Shown here: one piece after another, positions 20,482 through 30,725 of the stretch | Numbering within the stretch: the first letter of the stretch is position 1 | Layout: every line of letters begins with the position of its first letter | NCBI GenBank assembly: GCA_049999725.1 | Contig: JBNGIS010010365.1 | Span: 38,471 to 70,416 of the forward strand | Length of the DNA: 31,946 bases | Source: Haplomitrium mnioides | Taxonomy: Eukaryota > Marchantiophyta > Haplomitriopsida > Calobryales | Direction: 5' to 3' | Made by a program: the position numbers and the translations under genes | Notes under the pieces: generated by a model | Database searches by the model: none | The model's input: only the letters and a program-made list of their open reading frames with translations | Told to the model about the DNA's origin: nothing

Positions 20482-21078
20482 TCATGCCAAGCATGGAGTA
20501 TCCAATGGTAGTGGGTGCATGTTCTCTGGTATGTCTTTGCTGTCTTTTTTGATGCAATAAAACATCTCTCGGACTAGATGTCCTAGGCAGTTGTGCCATG
20601 TAATGGTTGTTGATACCGGTTTGGTAGAGACATGATATGAAAATATTTTTGTGCTATACAATCCAGGTGGTGATAATGAGAATGATTCTTGTATGTCAAA
20701 GCCTGTTGTAGTAGGACTCATGATATGGAGGACTTCAGTGTCATGAAAAAATCCGATTTTAATATGAAAACCATTTTGTCGTACATCCCGGAAACTGATG
20801 AGGTTTCTGGTTGCTGAAGGTGCATAAATTGCTGATTTGTTATCTAGTCTTGTTCCATTTGGAAAAATGATGGTCGCTAGACCATGTTCTTCTTCAATGT
20901 GATTATGGCTAGTAATAGTTGTCATAGGCCTAGAAGAAGGTTTGATTGATGAGAAATACTTGCGGTTTTGCAAAATGGTGTGCGAGAATCTTCTGTCTAC
21001 AATGCAAGTTATCTCAGATCTATTTTTTTGGTTTGACGGGGATGAGTGAGTCATGTGACTTTCAGGATGTACATTGTA
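20482..21078 (-). pseudogene. Ty1/copia protease and pre-integrase domain
   Basis: Open frame 21054-20482 (190 codons). CIVDRRFSHTILQNRKYF corresponds to the copia aspartic protease start, normally (W/C)(I/L)-DSG; here DSG reads DRR, so the active site is lost. LATIIFPNGTRLDNKSAIYA and ATRNLISFRDVRQNGFHI fit the protease body. TITWHNCLGHLVREMFYCI is the gag-pre-integrase motif (family WHxRLGHxxxxxl). It is separated from the gag frame by one in-frame stop just upstream (about 21079). Confidence 0.88.
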
Positions 21079-22101
21079 CTATGGATATTCATCCATGTCT
21101 GTCAATTCCAGTAAGTTTCCCTGTACCTCGTGATTGTGAGGTCTGGTGTTTTGTTGGTATAGTTGTGCTAGGTGCGAGGGCACTCTACATGTGGGCTGGG
21201 TGTGGCCATGTGTGCCACATTGATTGCATGTGGTTTTTTGTTGACGCAGACCAAACAAATTTTGTCGACCTTTATAGATTTGTTGGCCTCCTTTGTTATT
21301 CCATGTGCGTTCTGATGCATTTTCTAGTGTTGTCGACATACGATGGTTGGAATGTCTATCCTTGTGATTGGGAGTTAGGGGTCGATTGTTGGTCAGGCGG
21401 TTATTGCTCCCCTTGAATTTGAGGTTACCCCTTCCTCTGCCTCTGGAAAAATATTTATTCCTAGAACGAGGGTAAAGGCTAGTGCTTGTAAAATGTGATT
21501 CGGGGCTCAGATGAGGAGCGGTAGACCATGGGAGTCGCTTCTTTGCATTTTCCACGAGGAGTAGTTGATGCTTTTTGGCAAGTAGCATATATGCTATGAA
21601 TTCTGAGTACCAAGTGAATCGCATGTTGCGATATTGAGATGCCAAAATGAGATTACTCATAGGAAATGTCGATGGAGTTTTCTCTATCTGTTCTTCATCG
21701 GTCACGGGGTGACCACAGATTGCTAGCTGTGAGACAATGCAAAATAGTTTGTTGTTGTAGTTTACAATGGATGTATGGTTTTGAACTCGTAGGTTAATCC
21801 AATCATGTCTCGCTGCAAGTAGCAATATACTTGTCAGATGGTCGAATCTGAGCTTCAGTTTTTCCCATAGTAGATGGGGACTATGATAGTTCAGGTATTG
21901 AAGTCTCAAGGGTTTCACCATGTGGTGTCTAATCAGGATAAGGGCTCTTGCTGCATCACATGGGGTGACGTTGTCATCCGAGTTGATGATTTCACGGATA
22001 GCTTTGGATGTTAAATAAGTTGTGACGTCTAATAACCAAGAACAATAGTTGGAGCCATCCAGTTTCAGAGCCTGAAATTTCATAGATTCGACAGATGTCA
22101 T
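21079..22101 (-). pseudogene. Ty1/copia Gag
   Basis: An uninterrupted 340-codon frame, the longest in the window. Residues 1-185 match the plant retrotransposon Gag (UBN2-like) pattern: KLDGSNYCSWLLDVTTYL near the N-terminus and LLWEKLKLRF near residue 78. Residues 218-225 are SRGRGRGN, an Arg/Gly-rich stretch. A zinc knuckle lies at residues 292-305: CNQCGTHGHTQPTC, a perfect CX2CX4HX4C. The frame ends DMDEYP and is followed by the protease region after a stop. Gag binds the element's RNA and forms the particle. This is the only module of the element that is still intact; the rest is broken, so the element as a whole is dead. Confidence 0.92.
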
Positions 22102-22512
22102 TGTGGATCTGTTCTCTGCCCTGTTGAGAATACTTGTGAATGAGATAGATAAATCAAAACATCTGGCAAATGCAGCCGCTGGACCAAGCTTGGTTTGGTT
22201 TGTACTTGGTACAAATGAGTGATGGACCTGAGTTTTGGTCGATCACAGACCTTGGTACCTATTTATGTTTTTTGCCTTAAGCGGAAAAATCAAGAACTGA
22301 AATGAAAACAGGAAAGAATGGACCAACTGCAAATTGATTGCTATAAATACCGAGAATTGAAATGAAAAATAAATGTTGCTAATGGATGAAGAGACCGCCT
22401 TGTTTACGTATAGGTCTACTACTTTTGATGTGCCAGTAGTGTGTCTTCCCAGATCTTCCTTATGTATCCTCCCTGAGCTAAAATATGACCTAGCCTCCTA
22501 TCGCTGTGGTGC
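22102..22512 (-). other. Copia 5' untranslated leader
   Basis: About 400 non-coding bases upstream of the Gag ATG (22099-22101 on the minus strand). No other feature is seen. Confidence 0.45.
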
Positions 22513-22531
22513 CACTCTGCAATACTAATTT
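22513..22531 (-). promoter_or_regulatory. Possible degenerate primer-binding site
   Basis: The minus strand reads TTAGTATTGCAGAGTGGC. It resembles the initiator-Met tRNA primer site of plant LTR elements (TGGTATCAGAGC) with two extra bases and one mismatch. It is placed about 430 bases before Gag, as expected for the 5' LTR junction. Weak evidence. Confidence 0.35.
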
Positions 22532-23390
22532 TGTCAAGAAAAAGTAACCGTTGCAGGTATGGCCAGATAGAGGTTGATCTCAAGAGGTGACAGGGGTCAA
22601 CGTTTCTTGTTAGTATAATTCGCTTGTAGTCTCCATCAAAAGTAGTTTAGAGTCAACAAGTATATCCCTTGTAAGGGATGTGTTCATTCATGGAGTAGAA
22701 AAGAAGCAATGGAATATGATCAAAAGATAGGTTGAGAAAGTTGAACCATGAAGTGTTGAAGAACAGATTGGAAGAGCTTGAAGTGCCAAGATGTAGTGTT
22801 GCTCTTTCGTTGAGTGTTGATATAGCCTCTGTGTGGTCGCTTGTGTGAAGGCATCTTCACTAAAGATGTTTGTGACTTGGTCTTCGATGATGCATAAACA
22901 GGTGAGTCAAACTTGTGCATAGGTTTGTGCAACTTGTGCCTTTCCTCTCCCTTGCTTGAATGTTCCTACGTTGTAGGTGATAGTAGAGAAAGGACTTGTC
23001 CAGAAAATGAGATAAGGACTTGTCTTTCACTATTAGAAACGAACAAAGGAAGGTAAGATGAAAGGGGTCTAGTAAGCTCTAATGTCGAATGAGAGCTGGC
23101 GTTGCAGTCGTCTCATATGCTGGACAGTTCGTAACATAGAAAGTAGAGAAAACAAGAATCTCGTAAAGAACCACAGGTTGAAATGGTGAAGAGATACAAC
23201 ATTGGTTCATGAGCATAGATGTTAGCAATGAGATCAGAAAGGAAATGGAGAGCATGACCTGATGTGCGTTTGCTATCAAAGAGACAGTTTCAACTTGTCA
23301 TAGGTGAAGAACAAGACAAACAGATGATAAGGATGCAATGTAAGTCAGCTTCAAGCACACACAAAATCAATGAGTCAAGAAAGTATGAGC
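22532..23390 (-). mobile_element. Candidate 5' LTR or other non-coding retroelement sequence
   Basis: Non-coding sequence upstream of the possible primer site on the minus strand. I could not match it to the candidate 3' LTR at 15.9-16.35 kb by eye, so it may instead be a different element. Small open frames (for example 23079-23279) are unsupported. Confidence 0.3.
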
Positions 23391-23424
23391 CAACGTTGCT
23401 CAATGTCGTTGAATAGAGGGAAGG

Positions 23425-23918
23425 ACACAAAGTTTCAATGTATGACCAAAGAGCAAGAGGCATTTAAACGGCTCAAGGATGCGATGTCTTCTCGTCCAAT
23501 TCTACAACCGTATGATCCAAAAGCACATTGTTGTTGGAGTTGTGTTACAACAAAAGTTTGAGGATGGACTTCATTCGATTGCCTTTGTGTCATGTCAGCT
23601 AAATGCAGTGAAGAGAATTTGTTCTGCCAAGGATAGAGAGCAATTGGTAGTGGTTTATGCTACCAAGGTTTAAAGACACTATCTTTTAAGAAAGCATGTA
23701 CTTATGCGCACCGATCCCAAGCCTTCAATGTAATCAATTCACTTGGAAAATATGACAAGTCGTCATTATTGATGGGAAGATTAGCTACAACTCTTTGACA
23801 TCAAGTTGGAGTACAAGCCAAAAAAGGTTCCATACTATTCTTGATGCAATGTTAAGAAGACCGGATCATCATTTAAATACATTAGAGGTTGCAAATGTTA
23901 GTATATTGCATCTTTTGG
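23425..23918 (+). pseudogene. Ty3/gypsy RNase H relic
   Basis: Plus-strand reading: MTKEQEAFKRLKDAMSSRPI, LQPYDPKAHCCW, then in another frame FEDGLHSIAFVSCQLNAVKR, SAKDREQLVVVYATK, HYLLRKHVLMRTDPK and QLFDIKLEYKPKK. These are the gypsy connection and RNase H texts (family: W....eaFxxLKxxLxxxPvL; HPIAFxSRxLxxAExNYxxxExExLAvvxAlkxWRHYLxGxxfxvxTDHxxL; fdfxixYxPGK). It has several frameshifts. It ends abruptly near 23918, where homology to the methyltransferase copy begins. It resembles the relic at 1.65-2.56 kb in domain content. Confidence 0.82.
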
Positions 23919-24046
23919 CCATTGTGGTAAAATATTTTTGTTCGAAGGTGTGTTACAGCTCTTAAGAGGAGGGTAGGATGGAATATCTCATCCATATAAG
24001 GGAATCAAAGACGTCCTCTTTCTATTCAAGTTTCGAGAAGTTGTTG

Positions 24047-24698
24047 GTAAGTACTACTTTTTTCTTTTGCCAATTTTGCTTTGAAGTTTGTTTGAACTAT
24101 TTGAAAATACTTGTTTATCGAATTCTTTTCATGCATGCATGGACATCAAAGAGTTTATGTGTGCATGGATTTTGTGGCCTACACTTACGTAGACTAGATC
24201 TCCATCATCGTATGGAATTTTGAATCCAAGAGCGTTTGTTCTCTTGAGCCCATGCACACATGCACTTCATAGTCCATGCGAGTATCGACTCTAAGTTCCA
24301 AGCTCATGAGGAGTCTAAATTCCATGAGCGCAGGGATTCTAAAGTCTATGCGTGCAAGGACTCTGAAGTCCATGCACTCGTAGGCTTAAGAGTCCATGCT
24401 TGTAGAGGCTTAATAGAACAAACACTCTTGAAGTAAAAAGCTCATGCGCTTACAGACTTAACAATCCATGCTCGTATGGACTCTTGAGTCTATGCATGTA
24501 TGAACTTTTGAGTCCAAGAGTGCATGCGCTCTTGAGCCCATATGCGCATGGACTTTAGAGTGCAAGCGCGTTTGTACTCAAGTCTCCATGCAAGCATGGA
24601 CTCTTAAGTCCGTGCTTGCATTAACTCTTTTTTTTTTGACTTAAGTTTTCTATTTTCAAAATTTCCTCTAGTATATTTCTCCATGTTTTTTTCTCAAG
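24047..24698 (+). other. Intron carrying the minisatellite, methyltransferase copy 2
   Basis: Donor GTAAGT directly follows the SSFEKLL text. The acceptor TTTTTTCTCAAG ends at 24698, before sequence homologous to the start of the next exon in copy 1. It is longer than in copy 1 (about 650 versus 564 bases) because its array is longer. Confidence 0.72.
24120..24618. repeat. 24-bp self-complementary minisatellite, array C
   Basis: About 20 degenerate units. Clean 24-base steps include GCGTGCAAGGACTCTGAAGT then CCAT, GCACTCGTAGGCTTAAGAGT then CCAT, and GCTCGTATGGACTCTTGAGT then CTAT. The central variable bases differ from array B (CTTGAG / CTTAAG here, TTCAAAG there). The two arrays have therefore been homogenised separately or have expanded after duplication. 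Confidence 0.9.
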
Positions 24699-25251
24699 GT
24701 AACAAAACATTCAAAATGCAGCTTACCAAAAAATTGATGACGACTGATAAAGGAAAAAAGAGATATAGGGTCGAAGAAGCCCCCCAAGATCAGAAACCAA
24801 GCTCCAACCTTGGTGTTCTACCCTCCTCCCTTTCTACTCCACTGTCAAAAAGCTAGAGAGTGGAAGCCCAGCCAGCAAAATGACATTGCTGTTCCTCAAG
24901 CTGAAGGGAGGACCAAAGAACAAGACCATAACTAATATTCCTATATTGACGGACTCAACATGGCGCATTATCAAGTCCACGGGGAGTCCAACACACGACA
25001 ACTGAAGAGCTTAGTGAAACCAAGAAGTTTAGCAATTGCTGATATTCCTTATACCTTGTATAACCTAAAGAAATGTAAACATGACGACTCTGAGCCCTTT
25101 AGTAAAGATGATACTTTTGATATGATCTCTTTTTTACGGCTGTAACTACTTTGGATTTTTGGTCTTTCACAATTATTCATTCTTCGCAACAATTTGACAT
25201 CGTGGAAGATGCGCTTTTGGAAATTTATTGTCTAATCAACCACAACATATG

Positions 25252-25349
25252 GTAATTTTTTTTAATATTTTTTTATGCTTTAGTTTATCTTGTTTCCACT
25301 TCTTTTAGTTTTTGTGCAATATCTTATTTCTTTGTTTTGATTACTGCAG
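25252..25349 (+). other. Intron within the methyltransferase domain, copy 2
   Basis: Donor GGTAATTT after NHNIW and acceptor TTACTGCAG ending at 25349, before DKTNIH. The length (98 bases) equals that of the matching intron in copy 1, supporting it as an ancestral intron. Confidence 0.75.
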
Positions 25350-25440
25350 GGACAAAACCAACATTCATTATTTGAGTGGTCTCAAAATTTCTCATGCCCA
25401 TGAGTATTGGACTATGGGTTAATGGATAAAAGAGGGCAAG

Positions 25441-25544
25441 CGGAGCATGGAGCTCTTCAACTTACAATCTGAAGATGCAAATAGTTGNNNNNNNNNNCGG
25501 AGCATGGAGCTCTTCAACTTACAATCTGAAGATGCAAATAGTTG
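25441..25544. other. Assembly gap (10 N) flanked by an identical 47-bp duplication
   Basis: Ten N at 25488-25497. The 47 bases before it (25441-25487) and after it (25498-25544) are identical, starting CGGAGCATGGAGCTCTTCAA. Two contig ends that overlap by 47 bases were probably placed side by side instead of merged. Copy 1 of the gene has this text only once. Confidence 0.93.
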
Positions 25545-27178
25545 TGCTTGACAAAAAAATACGGAGCATTTTTAGTTGTCCAAGTGTTTCCACAAAACTA
25601 AAACATCTTGAAGATGATGCTCATGTGTACCAAAAGCCTCAGGCTTTGTACACTTTTTTTTATAGACCACTTGTCTTCAAAGCAAGATTGGGTATTAGAT
25701 CTTTGCTCTGGGTTGAACACATGCATTGTCTATGCTCTCAAGTTGATGCGGAGTTGTATTGCTATAAAATATGATCGACATCAGTTTATCTTTATTCCTC
25801 AAAGAGGTCTCATGATGGCTACTTTGCCATCTCATATCACGAAATCCCAGATTGCTTATGTGTACCATAAAGAGCTTGTTCCTCTTGGTACTGGTGGTGT
25901 CTCTGGGAATTCTATTGCAATTTCTGGGACTAGAAAGTTTTGATAGGATTGTCTTGCAGCTATAGATGCCTAAGAATAAAGCAAATTTTGGGTCAAGGAA
26001 TTTTTGTTTTGATGAAAATTTTCGTAACTATACAAAAACGTAATTGTTGAAGCAATGTCATAGCATAGCAATGGCACTCCAACCCCAAAAAGCACACCCA
26101 AGGATCTAACCGTGCAAGATCTATATAAAAATCTGCTCTTAAACCATTTTTATCGACTTTCCAGATTCTTTAGAGAGTTCTGAAAGTGCACTCTTGTCAA
26201 CTCAGACATAGACCTCTCTCCACTCCAGGTCTAACTGCCTTTTCCTCCTCAAAACAATAACCACAAAAATATACTTACTACTTCACAACACATAACACAA
26301 ACCAAGAACTACCCAAACTGTAAGACTCACATTTTTGGAATCAGATAGCTACTGTACATGCTGATTTTAAACTTGAGCTGACTCAAAGAAATTCACAAGC
26401 AACCAATTACCCAACTTGCAAGGATATCTCAGACCAACGCTCCCGTGCCTACCCTCGTTACAACATCTCTCTTCTCCTCAAATTAGACACTCAGACCCCT
26501 CCAACCCAAGGTATCCTAGAGCTTGATGCTGAGAACACAGCTATGGAATGACCAACCTGGTTTCACATCCAAACGCTGCTCCTCCAACCACCAATCACTC
26601 TGTTAATTTGTGAAATGTCCACCTAGTCCCTAGGCACATACAAACATAAGCCTTCCTTGTTCTGCTCCAATCTCCCAACCAGAATCCACTGACTGGAAAA
26701 TCACAGCAGGTCCTCTCCTTACAAATTTAATAAACAAAGAACAGAACAGAACTCATAGTAGAATTGATTGATCCCTCAAACCTTCATTAATCACAACTTG
26801 AGACTCAGACCACATCCCCACCAGCAGAACCACTTCAAGCATCTCCTTCCATGCACTCATATGATGTAAAGTTGTCTGATCCTTCCAATTGCCAACTGCA
26901 CAACTGCATCAATCAACTCTAACTTCTGAATTCATACTCCATCCTCAAAACTGCTCCTCATGAATTTGCAATAAAAAATATGAGCAAGAGACCTCACAGA
27001 CATGAACTCTCTGTATATTTCTTGAAGCACACATGTACAATAAGAGAACCCCAGAACAAGAGCCCGAAAAATGACTTGTGCTCCTCTCCATGTTTTGCTC
27101 AAACTAACGGCTAAATCAAGACTCTACATATTTTACATCTGCTCTGAGAGAGTAACTTTTTCTCCCTAGGCTTCTAAT

Positions 27179-27283
27179 AAGAACTAACCACTCACAGGTG
27201 GTTCTTAAACTAAATAACACATCTAAGTAATCTACACTCGGTTTTCTCGCAATAAGAACGAACTACTCACGCTAGTTCTTATT
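27179..27283. repeat. Two imperfect inverted repeats with AAGAAC / GTTCTT arms
   Basis: 27179-27206 has AAGAAC and CCAC facing GTGGTTCTT. 27251-27283 has AATAAGAAC facing GTTCTTATT, with inner ACTA/TAGT pairing. They are 45 bases apart in the probable LTR. Possible regulatory protein sites or hairpins. Confidence 0.7.
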
Positions 27284-27589
27284 CTAATTTTCAACCTTTC
27301 CTTCTTCAATTTCAGAGGAGGCCGTTTTGATATTTCCGAACGCTATAGTTCCTCTCCCTCGTTTTACACTGTAACTCATATAAATCATTGTTTTGCCATC
27401 AAACTTCCTCCTTCGAGGCCATTTTCCTCAATCGTCACATTGGTACCAAAACTGCAACCAATCATCGCTTCGCCTTCAGCTGATTCAACGCAGATCTTCT
27501 TCTTCCTTGTAAATTTTCCTTTGCTCCCATTGGTCCTTTTCACTAACTCGATATTAGAACTTACTTCTTAACTTAACCAATTTTTGAAA

Positions 27590-27608
27590 TAGTTCTTTAT
27601 AAGAACTA
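27590..27608. repeat. Perfect 19-bp palindrome TAGTTCTTTATAAGAACTA
   Basis: Eight-base arms around TAT, with the same AAGAAC/GTTCTT arms as the two inverted repeats 300-400 bases to the left, but in the opposite arm order. A recurrent motif in the LTR, possibly a regulatory element. Confidence 0.8.
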
Positions 27609-27734
27609 CTCCCTTTTTCTTTTCGCACAAAACACCGAGAAGTCACCATTTCAAATATCATCGTTTTGCTTCATCGCCATTTTTCCAATCTCGAGCCCGT
27701 CGATCTCCTCGGAAAGCAACCTTCCTAATTGGTC

Positions 27735-27845
27735 CCCCCCACTTCGTAACGCCACATCGGAACCATTTAAATTGGGGAAATCCACTTCGTATCCCCACAC
27801 GGAACCATTTTAACAAGGGATTCTACTTTGGATCCCTACACAGAC
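27735..27845. repeat. Short degenerate tandem repeat in the LTR
   Basis: CACTTCGTAACGCCACATCGG, CACTTCGTATCCCCACACGG and CTTTGGATCCCTACACAG recur at about 50-base spacing, each of the first two followed by AACCATTT. About two and a half units. Confidence 0.6.
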
Positions 27846-29499
27846 ACTTAACATAAACCAATTAAACCGGGGTCCCCCACATAGGAAGGCAGAGTTCCGA
27901 AGCCTTCTTCGGACCCCGGACCCTTCACGGACCACGAACCGTCGCTCGCTTCCAATTTCTTTCTCATTCCTTTAAAATTTAATACCACCTAATTGCGCAT
28001 CAGCTCGATTGATTTCCACCTCGTAGTAGTCTTCCAATTCGATCCCTCACAGAAACACTCTTCACATTACCTTACTTCAACAGAGTCCTTCAATGATGAA
28101 TTCCAGCCCGAAGAGTCTTCCCTTGTTCGATTGCTTCTCTAGCCGCGGCGAGTCTTCATTCGATTCTTCGGCAGGGACAGCCTTCACAGGGATCTTCGAT
28201 TGATCGCTTCCTTTGTTTGATTCTTTCTTTTATGTTTTCCATTCTCTCCTTTGTTAAATTTTTGATCTTCCTCAATTGCTCCTTCGTTGACGAATCCCAT
28301 CGATCAATGGCAGAAGACCTCCCCCTTTTATTCGAGTCTTCATTCGTTTGAACTCTTCTTCAACGCGATATACTTCCATTCGGTTCACCTTTTGTTGAGT
28401 TCTCAACCTTTGTCATTCTTTCCTGTTTGTTACTCGATTGTACCACCAGCCAAAATCTTCCCGTTGCTGTCCTTCCTCATGCGATTCTTCTTCAGCAAAG
28501 TCCTCTGCGCTCCTCCGTAAAATCATGGCAAACTCCTCCCACAGAAAATTTTCGCCCCAGGTTATTTGCTTGCAAATCGATTCTTCCCAGGAATCTCCTC
28601 GCTCACTTTTTCCTTGTCACGCACATAACCTCAATCGCCTCCATTCGGATCAATCACAACATTCCTTCCTCTCAATGTCTAGTAGGTATTCTCCTCCATA
28701 CAAAGGTTCCCCTTCTGATCGCCTCTTTCCTTCAATTCTCACAACAAGGAGCTTGCATGGATCAGATCGCAGACTTGTAGAGAAGAGAAATTTTCCCTTC
28801 TACAATTCTCCTCAATCAGACAGATCATAGAGGAGGAACAGATCGATCCTCCCTTTTCCGTTCGAACTCTACATAGATTAATTCTTCACCTAGATTTTCT
28901 TCACATCAATTTCTCAAACACCACAGTTGATTGCTCGTCCGTGGATCACAACTTCTTCTTGGGTGGTCGCAACAAAGACCTGCCCTTTATCCCATAAGTG
29001 TTCTCTCATAACTCAGAAGCCCTATATAAGCAATTCGCACTTACTTACCTTCGAGAGGCAGCCCCACAGGGGTGTAAGGCCACCGCTTAACTTCCTGCCC
29101 ATGGATGGATCTAGTTCAAGGCACAACATGGCAACTTGTCCTTTGATACACTTCAACTGGCTCCTGGGCAAGATGTCCATCAACACACATAGAAAGATAG
29201 ATAGATGTAGGTAGGGGCTGGCTGGCCTTGACAATTAGATTAGTTTTGCAATTTTTATTTTCTCCCAAAATAAAGCACCTCCTATAGCACAGCCTCCTCC
29301 TTTCTTCTCTCCATAACACAATATACTCTATTTTTCATATTTTTCCAAAAACTCACAACTTTACCATTTTACTTTTATTTTGTTGTGCCAAAAAGAACAT
29401 CTTCACATCGATTCTGATCTCTTGACAAAAACTATGCTCTCACATAGCCCTCTCCTCAATCGCGCAGCGCCCTCGCAAGTGTTCACAAATAATATCTCT

Positions 29500-30725
29500 T
29501 GACTCTTAATCCATTAACTCGAGTTTCCAACACCTCCCCCGTTAACGTCTTTAATTCCAACAATCCATCCATTTTCATAAACTTTTGACACAACATAAGG
29601 CCCCATCCATCTTACATGGAGTTTCCCTGGAAATCAGAAATAACGACTGTCATACAGAAGTACCATATCTCCTTCAGAAATATTTACCTTTTTGAGCTTG
29701 GCATCATATCCTTCCTTACGTTTATTTTGCACTCTTTCGGTTTCAGCTAGCGCCTGAACTCTATCCTCCTCCAGCTTCACCAATTCCATCATCCGCTTCA
29801 AGAGATTGTCCTCATCTGGCATACGTTCCTCTTCAGCAATCCGAATAGAAAGTACCCCCCCCCCCCTCCATTCCACCGGTACTAGGGAATGAGTCCCATA
29901 AACTAGATAGAGCGGTGTTTGTTTCGTCGTCATTTTTTTCGCTATTCTGTATGCCCACAGTGCTGAGTACAGCTTCCTATCCCAATCTGACGAGTAAGCT
30001 AAACAGATCTTTGTCAATATCCTGCATAGCACTCCATTCACTCTTTCGGTGTGCCCATTCGCCTTTGGATTATATGGTGTCGTCTTCCTATGTTTGATCA
30101 TATACGTATCAGTGAGGCCCTGAATTACCTCATTTAGAAAAGGTGTCCCCCTATCACTGATCAACTCTAAAGGACAGTCGAATCGTGTGATGATATTCTC
30201 AAACAAGAAGCTAGCAACTTCCAACGCTCCATCTCTTCTCCTAGCCTTTGCTTATACCCATTTGGTAGCATAATCCGTGCATACTAATATATATATCTGT
30301 TTTTGTAATACTTGGACACTGGTGTAATAGGTCCCACAAAATCAATACCCCATTTCTCAAATGGAGCTAATGGCAGAATAGGTGTAAGTGGCCAATGGCT
30401 ACTTGCTGCTGGTTTCCCCACTCTTTGGCATGGGTCACAGCCTTGAATATAGTCCTTTATGTCCTTGTACATTGTAGGCCACCAATACCCTGCCTCATGA
30501 ATCTTTTCCACCGTGTTCTACATGGCATAGTGCCCTCCCACTTCGTCATCATGTAAAGCAGCTATCACATTTGTGATTTCAGATTGACGCAAACAATGCC
30601 TCAATACATCATATGGTCCTTTCTTATACAACACTCCTTTATAAATCGTGTACGGCGCCACCTTCTGGAAAAACACAGCCTCTTCCTCCTTGTTCAACCT
30701 AGAAGGCAAAATAGAATTTTCCAAG
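29500..30725 (-). pseudogene. Ty3/gypsy integrase
   Basis: Minus-strand order: zinc-finger HHCC text around AALHDDEVGGHYAM and IQGCDPCQRVG. Then FEKWGIDFVGPITPVSKYY (first catalytic Asp), a stop at WV-A (family WVEA), and the long open frame 30224-29634. That frame has LELISDRGTPFLNEVI (second Asp), TTPYNPKANGHTERVNGVL (Glu), WDRKLYSALWAYRIA and TPLYLVYG, and continues to the C-terminal GDMVLLYDSRYF, a stop, then FPGKLHVRWMGPYVV. All three catalytic residues are present. Stops are few (near 30729, 30519, 30252, 29636, for example), so this is a younger copy than the other gypsy relics. No chromodomain is seen. A run of 12 C (29855-29866) lies within the frame. Confidence 0.93.

Larger units (their letters stand above)
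23919..25990 (+). pseudogene. ParB-methyltransferase gene, copy 2, 5'-truncated
   Basis: Homology to copy 1 starts at 23919 (matching about 13153 in copy 1) and runs to about 25990 with the same exon order, so the ParB-like half is absent. Kept: SSFEKLL before the intron donor at 24047; a basic stretch TKKLMTTDKGKKRYR; motif IV LAIADIPY with an intact DIPY at 25041-25052; FTIIHSSQQFDIVEDALLE; ISHAHEYWTMG then a stop; motif I WVLDLCSGLNTCIVYALK (Asp at 25698) followed by RSCIAIKYDRHQFIFIPQRG. Motif I is damaged differently from copy 1 (SGSGT reads SGLNT) and the acidic residue after IAI is Lys. The QFIFIPQRG text is intact here where copy 1 has two TAG stops. Frameshifts separate the parts, and an assembly gap with a false duplication lies at 25441-25544. 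Confidence 0.82.
26045..29444 (-). mobile_element. Probable long LTR (about 3.4 kb) of the Ty3/gypsy element to the right
   Basis: On the minus strand the pol region ends, then GATTGAGGAGAGGG (polypurine tract, about 29447-29461) is followed by TATGTGAGAGCATAG, so an LTR beginning TGTGAGAG is placed at 29444. The non-coding, moderately GC-richer sequence continues to about 26045, where the plus strand reads TGTTGAAGCAATG (the CA end on the minus strand), next to the end of methyltransferase copy 2. Open frames inside (28287-28830 and others) match nothing. The right boundary is fairly supported; the left one is inferred from the change of sequence and the TG/CA rule. Confidence 0.55.

Noticed and set aside
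20946-21416. Plus-strand open frame of 156 codons
   Set aside because: It is the antisense shadow of the copia Gag/protease coding region, which has clear family motifs on the minus strand.
22513-22531. A confident primer-binding site and a matched LTR pair for the copia element
   Set aside because: The site is degenerate, and I could not align the sequence to its right with the candidate 3' LTR, so it is reported only with low confidence.
24120-24618. CRISPR-like appearance of regular palindromic repeats
   Set aside because: Units abut with no unique spacers, vary between themselves, and lie in an intron of a eukaryotic gene; no cas genes are present.
28287-28830. Three overlapping plus-strand frames of 77-130 codons
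   Set aside because: They overlap each other in different frames inside the probable LTR, have no recognisable motif, and are Ser/Pro-rich as expected from CT-rich sequence.
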